Numbered from the stretch's first letter, positions 51,268 through 58,720 are shown. The stretch: DNA of 64,000 bases from Paenibacillus silvestris (GCF_009882985.1 NZ_WTUZ01000039.1:248001-312000); one strand, 5' to 3'. Program-made: numbers and translations. The notes: generated by a model from the sequence alone, not told the origin.

Positions 51268-51432
51268 ATGTTACCAGCAGAAATAGAGCTAATGGAAACA
51301 CGTTTGACTCAATTAATTCAGAAGTACCCAGGCATTACACCGGAAATGGAGGCAATGTTCTATATAGCCTACACACGGGGATTTAGTGATGCCTGGTGGA
51401 ATAACGGCAACAAACATAAAGAAATGCACTAA
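51268..51432 (+). CDS. Small hypothetical protein (54 aa)
   Basis: A 54-codon frame begins 3 bp after the epoxide hydrolase stop. The product has a protein-like composition: an amphipathic N-terminal helix (ETRLTQLIQKY) and an aromatic segment FYIAYTRGFSDAWW. AAGGA touches the start codon, so the ribosome binding site is poor and coupling to the upstream gene would be needed. Not recognised. Confidence 0.45.
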   Translation: MLPAEIELMETRLTQLIQKYPGITPEMEAMFYIAYTRGFSDAWWNNGNKHKEMH

Positions 51433-51463
51433 CCAAATTATCTTATTAACTTATACAAACATT

Positions 51464-51495
51464 GACTCGCGGCCTATTGCTGCGAGTCTCTTTGG
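51464..51495 (+). terminator. Terminator after the epoxide hydrolase unit
   Basis: GACTCGC pairs with GCGAGTC around an 11-nt loop, followed by TCTCTTT. Confidence 0.65.
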
Positions 51496-51598
51496 TATTT
51501 CAGAACATCATTTCTGGTTAAGACTACCCTAGATAGGGGAAATTACTCCAAATAAGTCATAACCAACATGGAGCCGCGTGATGAGGGAGATATAGAGG

Positions 51599-52816
51599 AT
51601 GCCGAAAGTAATGGATCGTGTATGGAAGAACCCCGTTTCGTTGAGATGGCTTTTTGGACTGAAGCTCGTTTATGATTTCGTCCTGATCGGGATGTTTTAT
51701 TTTGAAAATTCGATTGCGATCTTTTGGAGACTAAGCTTTGTTGTGATTTCTCTCATGGTTTTTATTTTCGTTAATCTATTTTACTCCAGCATGAAGAAGC
51801 ATTGGCTATTATACCTTCTAATCCTCGATTTCCTGTTATCAGCTTCTTACGGATATATCTATATCGACGGAAAAATCCCGAATCATATCTTTAATGGCAT
51901 TACGGCATTAGCTATTTTCATGTTTGTGAAAAATACACGTGCACTCATTATGACAGGTGTATCTTTAGTAGTGATTTATTTAATTACGATGTGCAGCATT
52001 GATTGGTACATGTATCAAAGGTTAGATAAAGCAACCTATTTTATTTCCACTTCGTTCATTGTGTTCGCATGCATGGTGAGTTTTTTGATTCATTTTCATC
52101 AAAGGGCAAGTATAGAAACCATGCAATTGTATACACAATTGATGAATTCTCATGAGCGGCTGCAAGCATATTCACACCAGGCGGAAGAATGGGCGGCAGC
52201 TAGGGAACGCATACGAATTTCAGGAGAGATTCATGATACCGTTTGTCATAAGCTGACGGCATTGATGGTTCAGATGCAAGCGGCACGCAAGTTAAGCAAG
52301 CTGGATGCTTTACGCAGCGAGCAAACCTATTTGGTGTGTGAGGAATTAGTTAGATCTGCCTTGCAAGAGGTGCGTCTTTCCGTAAGGGCTATTCGAAACG
52401 AGGCTAATACATCTACATCTTTAATTGAAAACCTTACGAGCTTAGCAGAAGAGTTTACGAAATTTGCTAAGGTTTATACGGTTCTACAAGTTAAAGGGAC
52501 ACCAGTTGCCCTCCCGGGAGGTCTTCAATTAACGGTTTACCGCATTGCGCAAGAATCCCTCACCAATGCACAGAAGCATGGGCATGCCAGCAACGTTGTG
52601 ATTGTGCTCGGCTATGCCGAAACCGATTTTTCGCTAAGCATACGTAATGACGGGGGGCTGCCAGGCGAGCTGAAGCTGGGGTTTGGTTTAACAAATTTGC
52701 AAGAAAGGGTGAAAGCGTGGAAAGGGAACGTCCATTTTATAATGGATCAGAAAACAGGCTTTGCTGTTGAGGTTATGTTTCCCTATCCTAAAACGGAAAT
52801 GGAGGGTCAGCCATGA
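51599..52816 (+). CDS. Sensor histidine kinase, NarL/DesK type (HisKA_3)
   Basis: A 405-residue kinase. Five or six N-terminal helices up to about residue 165 form a membrane sensor with little outside sequence. A short coiled linker follows, then SGEIHDTVCHKLTAL with the phosphorylated His at about 212, and the ATPase domain with RIAQESLTNAQKHG near 320 and GFGLTNLQERV near 362. The sensor resembles DesK-like membrane or envelope sensors. Its response regulator overlaps by ATGA. No transporter or desaturase target is linked. Confidence 0.9.
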   Translation: MPKVMDRVWKNPVSLRWLFGLKLVYDFVLIGMFYFENSIAIFWRLSFVVISLMVFIFVNLFYSSMKKHWLLYLLILDFLLSASYGYIYIDGKIPNHIFNGITALAIFMFVKNTRALIMTGVSLVVIYLITMCSIDWYMYQRLDKATYFISTSFIVFACMVSFLIHFHQRASIETMQLYTQLMNSHERLQAYSHQAEEWAAARERIRISGEIHDTVCHKLTALMVQMQAARKLSKLDALRSEQTYLVCEELVRSALQEVRLSVRAIRNEANTSTSLIENLTSLAEEFTKFAKVYTVLQVKGTPVALPGGLQLTVYRIAQESLTNAQKHGHASNVVIVLGYAETDFSLSIRNDGGLPGELKLGFGLTNLQERVKAWKGNVHFIMDQKTGFAVEVMFPYPKTEMEGQP

Positions 52817-53472
52817 AAATCCTCATTGTCGACGATCAGCGGCTGATGAGAGATGGTCTTGCAACAATAATTGGTCTGGAGCCGGGGATGGAAGTGGTTG
52901 GAACAGCCGAGGACGGGAGAGACGCCTATGCCAAAGTCATTGAATGGCAACCGGACGTCGTGCTGATGGATATTCGCATGCCAGGGATGGATGGCGTAGA
53001 AGGAGCAGAATTGATACTCAAGCACTTTCCTGAGACAAAGATATTGATTCTGACCACTTTCGATGATGCGGAACTCATCTTGAGCGTATTGGAGAAAGGC
53101 GTACACGGCTACTTATTGAAGGATATGCCTTCAGAAGCAATCATCAGTGCCATTCATACGGTGTACAATGGAGGGACAGTGCTGCAACAAGATATCACGG
53201 CGATGCTGCTGAAAGAATTGAAAAAAACGCCCGATAGGAGCGCGGATCAGGAACATCCTTTAAGTAAAGCGGAACCAGATGAGCTCAGACTATTAACTGA
53301 ACGAGAGAAAGATGTACTCGCATTATTGGGGCGGGGACTTAACAATAAAGAAATTGCAGGTTTGCTGTATGTAACAGAAGGTACTGTGAAAAATCACGTT
53401 TCTAACTTAATAGCGAAGCTGGCGCTGCGCGACAGGACGCAAGTAGCTCTATTTGCGGTACGTCATCTTTGA
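52813..53472 (+). CDS. Response regulator, NarL/FixJ family
   Basis: A 219-residue regulator. The receiver domain has the acidic pair Asp7-Asp8, the phosphorylated Asp53 in LMDIRMPGMDG, and Lys in LLKDMP near 103. The LuxR-type helix-turn-helix (LTEREKDVLALLGRGLNNKEIAGLLYVTEGTVKNH) is at ~158-195. It is translationally coupled to the kinase (ATGA). The 212 bp after it show no clear terminator or gene. Confidence 0.93.
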   Translation: MKILIVDDQRLMRDGLATIIGLEPGMEVVGTAEDGRDAYAKVIEWQPDVVLMDIRMPGMDGVEGAELILKHFPETKILILTTFDDAELILSVLEKGVHGYLLKDMPSEAIISAIHTVYNGGTVLQQDITAMLLKELKKTPDRSADQEHPLSKAEPDELRLLTEREKDVLALLGRGLNNKEIAGLLYVTEGTVKNHVSNLIAKLALRDRTQVALFAVRHL

Positions 53473-53684
53473 TAAAGAAAGGGCATGACTTTTGGCATGA
53501 CAGCATGAGATTTATCGTGCTTTATTGTCGAATGTTTTGTCTTTTTTCCATTGGAGTCATGACTTTTCGCAGGTCTGCTAACGTCCTATTTTTGTTATAC
53601 TTTTTCCGGCATGGAGAGCCAGAAATTCATTAATCTTGTAGAACCCCCAGAATGAATTGAGCTTAGGAGAAAGGAAGAGAAGTA

Positions 53685-54017
53685 ATGAAAAAAGGCTGGT
53701 TCGAACTGGACAAGTACAAGCAGGATGATTGCTATTGTTCCGATTGCTCGCATACATGGAAAATCCATATTTATTCGTATGAAGACGAAGATGTTTCAAC
53801 ACCTGATGTAACCTTAACTTTGAATAAGACAAATGAAACCGGCAGCGGTTATTTCTTGATGGAATTTTCGATTACTTATGTAGGCCGTGCCATCTTATTT
53901 GATGAGGTAATTGCATTGGTCAAAAAACTAGATGAGATTTGCAACAATCATGATTCTCTAAGCTTGACTGATCATTTGGTGGTCTGCCGCGAGTTCTTTG
54001 ATTGTGGGAAAGCCTAG
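53685..54017 (+). CDS. Hypothetical protein with N-terminal CX2C
   Basis: A 110-residue protein not recognised. The N-terminus holds three closely spaced cysteines (CYCSDC, residues ~16-21), which could bind zinc or form a disulfide. The rest is a mixed beta/alpha domain ending in CREFFDCGKA, with a second cysteine pair. GGAGAAAGGAAG lies before the ATG. It lies between the response regulator and the msr operon but on its own transcript, since the msr promoter follows. Confidence 0.7.
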   Translation: MKKGWFELDKYKQDDCYCSDCSHTWKIHIYSYEDEDVSTPDVTLTLNKTNETGSGYFLMEFSITYVGRAILFDEVIALVKKLDEICNNHDSLSLTDHLVVCREFFDCGKA

Positions 54018-54040
54018 GTCCATATGCATATCGATCAATT

Positions 54041-54100
54041 TGTAACTATTTAAATATGTATAAAAGGTTACTTGATTCAAGAATTATTTCATGTTATATT
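54041..54100 (+). promoter_or_regulatory. Shared redox-regulon promoter, copy 3 (msr operon)
   Basis: TGTAAC at 54041-54046, 20 bases, GTTAC at 54067-54071, then TTGATT (-35), 17 bases, TATATT (-10) at 54095-54100. The layout is base for base the same as at 49950-50009, including CATGT before the -10 box. Confidence 0.78.
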
Positions 54101-54153
54101 GGTAACCAATAAAATTTATATAGATAGTTTCAATGTGAGAGGAGGAAGGTATA

Positions 54154-54810
54154 ATTGAGATAAACAAAAGGTTATTATCTGTATTAACCATTATGCTGTT
54201 CGTCTTACTCGTTTATTTTGTTTACTTGTCGTTTCACAAAAAGGAAATAGCGAATGCTCGCGAGATGCTTATGACTGAAAATGATCATGCGAGCGCTGGA
54301 TTCGAAACGGCTATTTTTGCGGGCGGTTGTTTCTGGCATATGGAAGAAGCTTTCGAAAAGCTGAGTGGTGTCTATCGTGTCGAAAGTGGGTATACAGGAG
54401 GGGATAAAGTAAATCCCACCTATGAAGAAGTGGGGACGGGAACGACAGGGCATCTCGAATCGGTAGAAGTTCGTTATAATCCGAACCAGATTACGTACGA
54501 TAATCTGCTTCAAGTTTTTTGGCAAAACGTTGATCCAACGGATGCAGACGGTCAATTCAGTGATCGCGGAAGACAGTACCAAGCAGCCGTATTTTACATG
54601 AGTATGGAACAGAAAGAGTTGGCAGAAGCATCTAGAGATGCATTAGCGGCATCAAACAAATATATGAATCCGATTGTAACTAAAATTTCAGCCGCTGCAA
54701 CGTTTTATAAGGCTGAAGTTGAACATCAAGATTATTATCACAAGAACCCATTTCTTTACAAGATAAGCGAGTTCCGCTCGGGTCGTCCTTCCTTGATGAC
54801 TCCTAGTTGA
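54154..54810 (+). CDS. msrA: Membrane-anchored peptide-methionine (S)-S-oxide reductase, probable ATT start
   Basis: The MsrA core begins ETAIFAGGCFWHMEEAF with the single catalytic Cys59, and contains GYTGG and the DRGRQYQAAVFY segment. An N-terminal helix (LLSVLTIMLFVLLVYFVYL) anchors it outside the membrane. The first ATG (54193) has no ribosome binding site and cuts the helix. GGAGG at 54141-54145 is 8 nt before an in-frame ATT at 54154, which gives an (M)EINKRLL start, so ATT is proposed. There is no C-terminal resolving cysteine, so reduction must come from an external thiol. The symbol denotes the family. First gene of the msr operon. Confidence 0.85.
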   Translation: MEINKRLLSVLTIMLFVLLVYFVYLSFHKKEIANAREMLMTENDHASAGFETAIFAGGCFWHMEEAFEKLSGVYRVESGYTGGDKVNPTYEEVGTGTTGHLESVEVRYNPNQITYDNLLQVFWQNVDPTDADGQFSDRGRQYQAAVFYMSMEQKELAEASRDALAASNKYMNPIVTKISAAATFYKAEVEHQDYYHKNPFLYKISEFRSGRPSLMTPS

Positions 54811-54862
54811 GTAAAGGATTGGGCCATATAGCGATAATTAAATATACGGGAGGCATCATACC

Positions 54863-55852
54863 ATGAGAGCTGAATTCGTATTTCGCATATTTGATAAACA
54901 CATTAATCAGTTGATTCGTGTATGCAAGCAATGTCCCCCTGAGAAACGCAGAGTCATTCCAGAAGGATTTAAAAACAATATCCATTGGCACCTGGGGCAT
55001 GTGCTTGTGATCACAGAGTTCGATGTGCTCAGCCTATCGGAGCAACCTAGTATTCTTCCAGAAAGCTATAAAAGCTTTTTCGCTTACGGTTCGAAACCTG
55101 CTGATTGGAAAGAAGAACCACCCGAGTGGGATCTTCTGATTTCCAAACTAAAAGGACTCCGCAATCATATTCACGAGGTGTTGAAAGATAGACTGGACGA
55201 GCCTGTGAAAGAGAACTTCCTGCATGCTCAAACGATCAGCGAGCTCATTTATTTGACTGCGATGCATATGTTCTATCACCAAGGCATTATTTACGGCATG
55301 ATGAAATCACTGGAATCCAAAGTGACCGAGCCTCAAGCAACCCCTTCCGATACGGCCATCTTCGCTGGCGGCTGCTTCTGGCATATGGAAGAGACTTTCC
55401 AGCAGCTTGAAGGTGTTTCGAATGTATACACCGGTTATACAGGAGGGCGAGACACAAATCCGACCTACGTGAAGGTTGTTTCTAACACGACGGATCATCT
55501 TGAATCTGTTGAGGTTCACTTTAACCCGAATGAAATTACGTATGAGGAGCTGCTCCAAGTTTTCTGGAGCAATATTGATCCTACAGCTGGCGGTCACTAC
55601 GGTGATCGCGGCAATGAACATCAATCTGCCATCTTCTACAAGAATAATGAACAAAAAGAGCAGGCTGAAATTTCCCGCCATAAATTGCGTGAATCCAAAC
55701 GGTTCAATAAGCCAATTGGAACGAAAATTGCTGCTGCAACAACCTTTTACAAAGCCGAGGATGAACATCAGAATTTCTACGAAAAAACCCGCTCAGCCAC
55801 AAAGTACAGAATGAGCGAGTTCAACTCGGGCCGCGGTTTTTATTTTGAATAA
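54863..55852 (+). CDS. DinB-MsrA fusion protein
   Basis: A 329-residue two-domain protein. Residues ~1-150 are a DinB bundle: His41, His43 and His46 in NIHWHLGH, and His135 and His139 in MHMFYHQG, are the likely metal ligands. Cys21 and Cys24 form a CKQC motif near the start. Residues ~160-329 are a complete MsrA, with catalytic Cys171 in GGCFWHMEE, GYTGG, and the DRGNEHQSAIFY segment, and without a resolving Cys. No signal peptide, so it is cytoplasmic. The DinB part resembles the product at 44594. DinB proteins of Bacillota include bacillithiol transferases, so this domain may deliver a thiol to the sulfenic acid on Cys171, or the CKQC pair may resolve it (inference). Confidence 0.88.
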   Translation: MRAEFVFRIFDKHINQLIRVCKQCPPEKRRVIPEGFKNNIHWHLGHVLVITEFDVLSLSEQPSILPESYKSFFAYGSKPADWKEEPPEWDLLISKLKGLRNHIHEVLKDRLDEPVKENFLHAQTISELIYLTAMHMFYHQGIIYGMMKSLESKVTEPQATPSDTAIFAGGCFWHMEETFQQLEGVSNVYTGYTGGRDTNPTYVKVVSNTTDHLESVEVHFNPNEITYEELLQVFWSNIDPTAGGHYGDRGNEHQSAIFYKNNEQKEQAEISRHKLRESKRFNKPIGTKIAAATTFYKAEDEHQNFYEKTRSATKYRMSEFNSGRGFYFE

Positions 55853-55876
55853 TAATACTTGGGGGCGTGATCGCAA

Positions 55877-56314
55877 ATGAATAAAGATTTTAATAAAGAA
55901 GAAAAGCTGAATTCGCTGACCAAACTCCAGTATAACGTAACCCAGCATGGTGAAGACGAGAGGCCGTTCGCTAATGCATATTGGGATAACGAAGAAGAAG
56001 GCATTTACGTAGATATCGTTTCGGGCGAACCGTTGTTTAGTTCGCAGGACAAATACGACGCGGGTACAGGTTGGCCTAGTTTTACGAAGCCCCTGGAAGA
56101 TAACAACGTTGTGCTTAAACGTAAGGGACTATTGTTTGGGATGGAAGTTAGAAGCCGCAATGCGGACTCCTTCCTTGGCGACGTGTTCAAAGACGGCCCG
56201 CAACCGACGGGGATGCGATTCTGTATGAACTCCGCAGCGATGGAATTTATTCCGAAGGCGGATCTTGAAAAAAGAGGATATGGCGCTTATCTTGCGCTGT
56301 TTAGCGATAAATAG
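55877..56314 (+). CDS. msrB: Peptide-methionine (R)-S-oxide reductase
   Basis: A 145-residue MsrB. GTGWPSF near residue 63, the active-site strand GMRFCMNSAAMEFIP with catalytic Cys116, and the usual length are clear. The two CXXC pairs that bind zinc in many MsrB proteins are absent, and Cys116 is the only cysteine, so no internal resolving thiol exists. It reduces methionine-R-sulfoxide, complementing the two MsrA domains encoded upstream. GGGGGCGTG precedes the ATG, 24 bp after the fusion gene. Confidence 0.92.
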   Translation: MNKDFNKEEKLNSLTKLQYNVTQHGEDERPFANAYWDNEEEGIYVDIVSGEPLFSSQDKYDAGTGWPSFTKPLEDNNVVLKRKGLLFGMEVRSRNADSFLGDVFKDGPQPTGMRFCMNSAAMEFIPKADLEKRGYGAYLALFSDK

Positions 56315-56324
56315 AGATAAGTGA

Positions 56325-56520
56325 GGAATAACTGGAGCTGGAATTTCTCCTGTTAATCATGGGATCGAAAGAGGTTACGGATAGATTAACTGGAGTTTCT
56401 CCAGTTAAATCAGCTGCTGCGCCTGATTTTAGGCCAGACATGAGGAATTAGCGGGAGAATTTCCATCTATTCATCTAGAACCAGCTGATATAAACAAATT
56501 AGCTCCATTATTTCCAGTTA
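56325..56520. repeat. Dispersed intergenic repeat, copy 2 (TTAACTGGAG...CTCCAGTTAA family)
   Basis: TTAACTGGAG and CTCCAGTTAA (56386-56395/56399-56408) form a perfect 10-bp hairpin. The block TTAGCGG...TTTCCATCTATTC follows, as in copy 1 at 30404-30500. Before and after it lie degenerate units (AACTGGAGCTGGAATTTCTCC and ATTATTTCCAGTTAAA), so the element is itself repetitive. Non-coding. Confidence 0.6.
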
Positions 56521-56593
56521 AAAATGGGGGATGAGCATGTGTGGCCGTCTGGTGATGAGTTGCTTGGAGAATGCCAGCAGCCGCGGGGGCAAA

Positions 56594-56626
56594 GGAGTCA
56601 GCGATTTGACCGCTGGCTCCTTTTTT
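56594..56626 (+). terminator. Intrinsic terminator, probably of the msr operon
   Basis: GGAGTCAGCG pairs with CGCTGGCTCC (one wobble) around a 7-nt loop and is followed by six T. Confidence 0.85.
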
Positions 56627-56705
56627 ATCGTTTTTTTTATTCATTTTAACGTATAATAATTCTTTCTAAGAAATTAAACACTAGTGAGAGGGGAGTCCTG
56701 CTGAG

Positions 56706-57047
56706 ATGAAAATAAGCAAACAAGAGGCGGAACATTATATTTGGGGAGATCAATGTGATGGTTGGCATTTGGTGAAGAAGGGTGATTTAAGCGTCATTCA
56801 TGAAAGAATGCCTGCCAATACGTCAGAGGTAAAACATTATCATCAGCATTCCCGTCAATTTTTCTTCGTGTTATCAGGTACGGCCACCATCGAGATGGAG
56901 GGGGAAGAAATTGTCCTTCATCCACAAGAGGGAGTCGAAGTTGCTCCTCTGGTACCTCATCAAATGTTTAATAAATCAAGTGAGGATATGGAATTTTTGG
57001 TGATTTCTCAACCTATAAGTAAAGGCGACCGGATTATTGTGGAGTAA
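56706..57047 (+). CDS. Cupin domain protein
   Basis: A 113-residue single-domain cupin. HYHQHSRQFFFVLSGTATIEMEG (residues ~43-65) is cupin motif 1 with the metal-binding His and Gln/Glu positions, and PLVPHQMFNKS near 81 is motif 2. It binds a divalent metal; enzymatic or regulatory role unknown. AGAGGGGAG lies upstream. Its end is 14 bp from the end of the convergent oxidoreductase gene, with no terminator visible between them. Confidence 0.85.
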   Translation: MKISKQEAEHYIWGDQCDGWHLVKKGDLSVIHERMPANTSEVKHYHQHSRQFFFVLSGTATIEMEGEEIVLHPQEGVEVAPLVPHQMFNKSSEDMEFLVISQPISKGDRIIVE

Positions 57048-57061
57048 TAGCTGGGAAGACG

Positions 57062-58006
57062 TCATATGGATCTATCTTGTGAATCGGCTATTCGAAGCAC
57101 GATACGGCCGCGCCCGTGCCCGTTTTCACTGCGTTCATGCGCCTGACGGACTTCATTCATGCCATAGACGTGTTGAACAACCGTCTTCACTATACCCTCG
57201 TCGATTAGCTTAACAATGTCATTCAAGTCTTGGCTCGTCGCCAAGCTTGACGGAAGCACCCGAATGCCTAACGACTGCCCATGAGCGACAGGTGGCTGCC
57301 CCGTGATGGACACGAGGGAGCCGCCCCGCTTGATGACGGACCAAGAACGATTGAGCGTGTCCCCGCCGATCGTGTCTAGGACGAAGTCAACATCTTGCGC
57401 GACTTGCTCAAAAGGCGTCGCCTTATAATCGATAGCTTCATCGACTCCGAGGGAGCGAATGAAGTCCAAATTCTCCCGTCCAGCCGTGCCGAAGACATAA
57501 GCGCCTAGCGCTTTCGCGAACTGGACGGCGAACAATCCCACACCTCCGGCTGCACCGTGGATCAGAACGCGGTCGCCAGACTTCACGCCCGCGCTTGTGA
57601 TCGCCCGCCATGCGGTCGTTGCTCCGCCGGATAACGTCGCTGCCTCGTCGAAGCTCATCGACACCGGCTTCATAGCGACTGCTTCGACGGGAGCAACCGC
57701 ATATTCGGCGTATGTCCCCCTGGCGCTGCGGCCGAATACTTCTTGCCCAACCTGATAACCGGTTGTTCCTTCTCCGATAGCTTCGATCATGCCTGCGAAC
57801 GAAGTGCCGGGAATACTCGGGAACGAAACGGGCAGCGGGAAGAGCCCCATACGAATCTTCCAATCGGCGGGCAGCACACCCGCAGAGACCACTTTGATGA
57901 GCAACTCTCCTGCTTGAGGTGTCGGACGCGGAACTTCTTCGAGAGTTAAGACATCCGATCCCCCGAATTGATGATACCGGACGGCTAGCATAGTTTGATC
58001 GGCCAT
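57062..58006 (-). CDS. NADP-dependent oxidoreductase, quinone oxidoreductase-like MDR family
   Basis: A 314-residue medium-chain dehydrogenase/reductase without zinc ligands. The GroES-like N-terminus (MLAVRYHQFGGSDVLTLEEVPRP) is followed by the Rossmann motif VLIHGAAGGVGLFAVQFAKALGA near residue 143. It should reduce quinones or enals with NADPH. ATG 58006 is chosen because AAGGAGG lies 11 nt upstream. It is divergent from a MarR regulator, with two clear operators between, so it is likely induced by the MarR ligand, probably a phenolic or quinone (inference). Confidence 0.9.
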   Translation of the reverse strand: MADQTMLAVRYHQFGGSDVLTLEEVPRPTPQAGELLIKVVSAGVLPADWKIRMGLFPLPVSFPSIPGTSFAGMIEAIGEGTTGYQVGQEVFGRSARGTYAEYAVAPVEAVAMKPVSMSFDEAATLSGGATTAWRAITSAGVKSGDRVLIHGAAGGVGLFAVQFAKALGAYVFGTAGRENLDFIRSLGVDEAIDYKATPFEQVAQDVDFVLDTIGGDTLNRSWSVIKRGGSLVSITGQPPVAHGQSLGIRVLPSSLATSQDLNDIVKLIDEGIVKTVVQHVYGMNEVRQAHERSENGHGRGRIVLRIADSQDRSI

Positions 58007-58099
58007 ATGCGATAAAACCTCCTTAATGTGTGGAAACGTCATAGCTTTTCTTTTCATTTTGTGAATTGTAGCGTAAAATGACATATAAAACATAAACTC

Positions 58100-58119
58100 A
58101 TAGTGAGTATACACACTAT
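58100..58119. promoter_or_regulatory. MarR operator 1
   Basis: ATAGTGAGTATACACACTAT, a near-perfect 20-bp palindrome with one mismatched pair, centred 30 bp (about three helix turns) from operator 2. Confidence 0.75.
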
Positions 58120-58130
58120 CATCTTCGTAT

Positions 58131-58148
58131 TAGTGAGTATACTCACTA
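58131..58148. promoter_or_regulatory. MarR operator 2
   Basis: TAGTGAGTATACTCACTA is a perfect 18-bp palindrome between the divergent oxidoreductase and marR-type genes. Confidence 0.8.
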
Positions 58149-58181
58149 TATGATGAAACGTCAAGGGAGACTTTGGATATC

Positions 58182-58652
58182 ATGGTGGATTCACGCTTAA
58201 ACTCTCCGTCAGCGACGCCTACGGCTGGCCAAGTGATGGAGAAGTTGTTTCAAACGACGCATCGGCTGCATTTGCAATTCGAGACTTTTCTCGCTGAGTA
58301 CGACTTGCCGGACTACGTGACTGGCCCAAGGCTTCGCTTTCTTGTAACCGTTCAGGAAGCAGGCCGCGTTAGAATGGGGGATATGGCTGCGCGCTGCGGC
58401 ATCGCTCCCCGCACAGTTACACAGTTCGTCGATGCATTGGAGCAGGCTAATATGATTGTCCGCCATCCTGATCCGGACGATCGCCGTGCAACGCTGCTTG
58501 CGTTGACGGATGAAGCTCTCCCCGTGATGGCGAAAGCCCGTGCCGCGATGAAGGAATCGGCTGAAAAGGTGCTAGGGCTGCTGCCAGCGGACAAGCTTAA
58601 CCAACTTTACGATATCCTGTTGTCGCTCACGACAGACAGCGAAGGTCACTAG
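58182..58652 (+). CDS. MarR family transcriptional regulator
   Basis: A 156-residue regulator with the winged helix GRVRMGDMAARCGIAPRTVTQFVDALEQANMIVRHPDPDDRR at residues ~58-98, the MarR signature with the DDRR wing tip. It has no cysteine in the helix regions typical of thiol-sensing MarR proteins, so it is probably ligand-responsive. The start is uncertain: TTG at 58173 is too near GGGAG, so ATG 58182 is used. Two operators lie just upstream, consistent with autorepression and control of the divergent oxidoreductase. Confidence 0.9.
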   Translation: MVDSRLNSPSATPTAGQVMEKLFQTTHRLHLQFETFLAEYDLPDYVTGPRLRFLVTVQEAGRVRMGDMAARCGIAPRTVTQFVDALEQANMIVRHPDPDDRRATLLALTDEALPVMAKARAAMKESAEKVLGLLPADKLNQLYDILLSLTTDSEGH

Positions 58653-58670
58653 TCGAGCTTAGAACATACA

Positions 58671-58700
58671 AAACCGCGTCCTAAGTGGCGCGGTTTTTTG
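58671..58700. terminator. Terminator between marR and the RibD-like gene
   Basis: AAAACCGCG pairs with CGCGGTTTT and is followed by T residues; it suits both convergent genes. Confidence 0.8.
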
Positions 58701-58720
58701 TCCGTTGAGTCTCGCAAGGC

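Noticed and set aside
56537..56656. Short frame starting MCGRLV, like the first residues of SRAP/YedK proteins
   Set aside because: Only six residues resemble the family, the rest does not, and the frame reads through the terminator at 56594.
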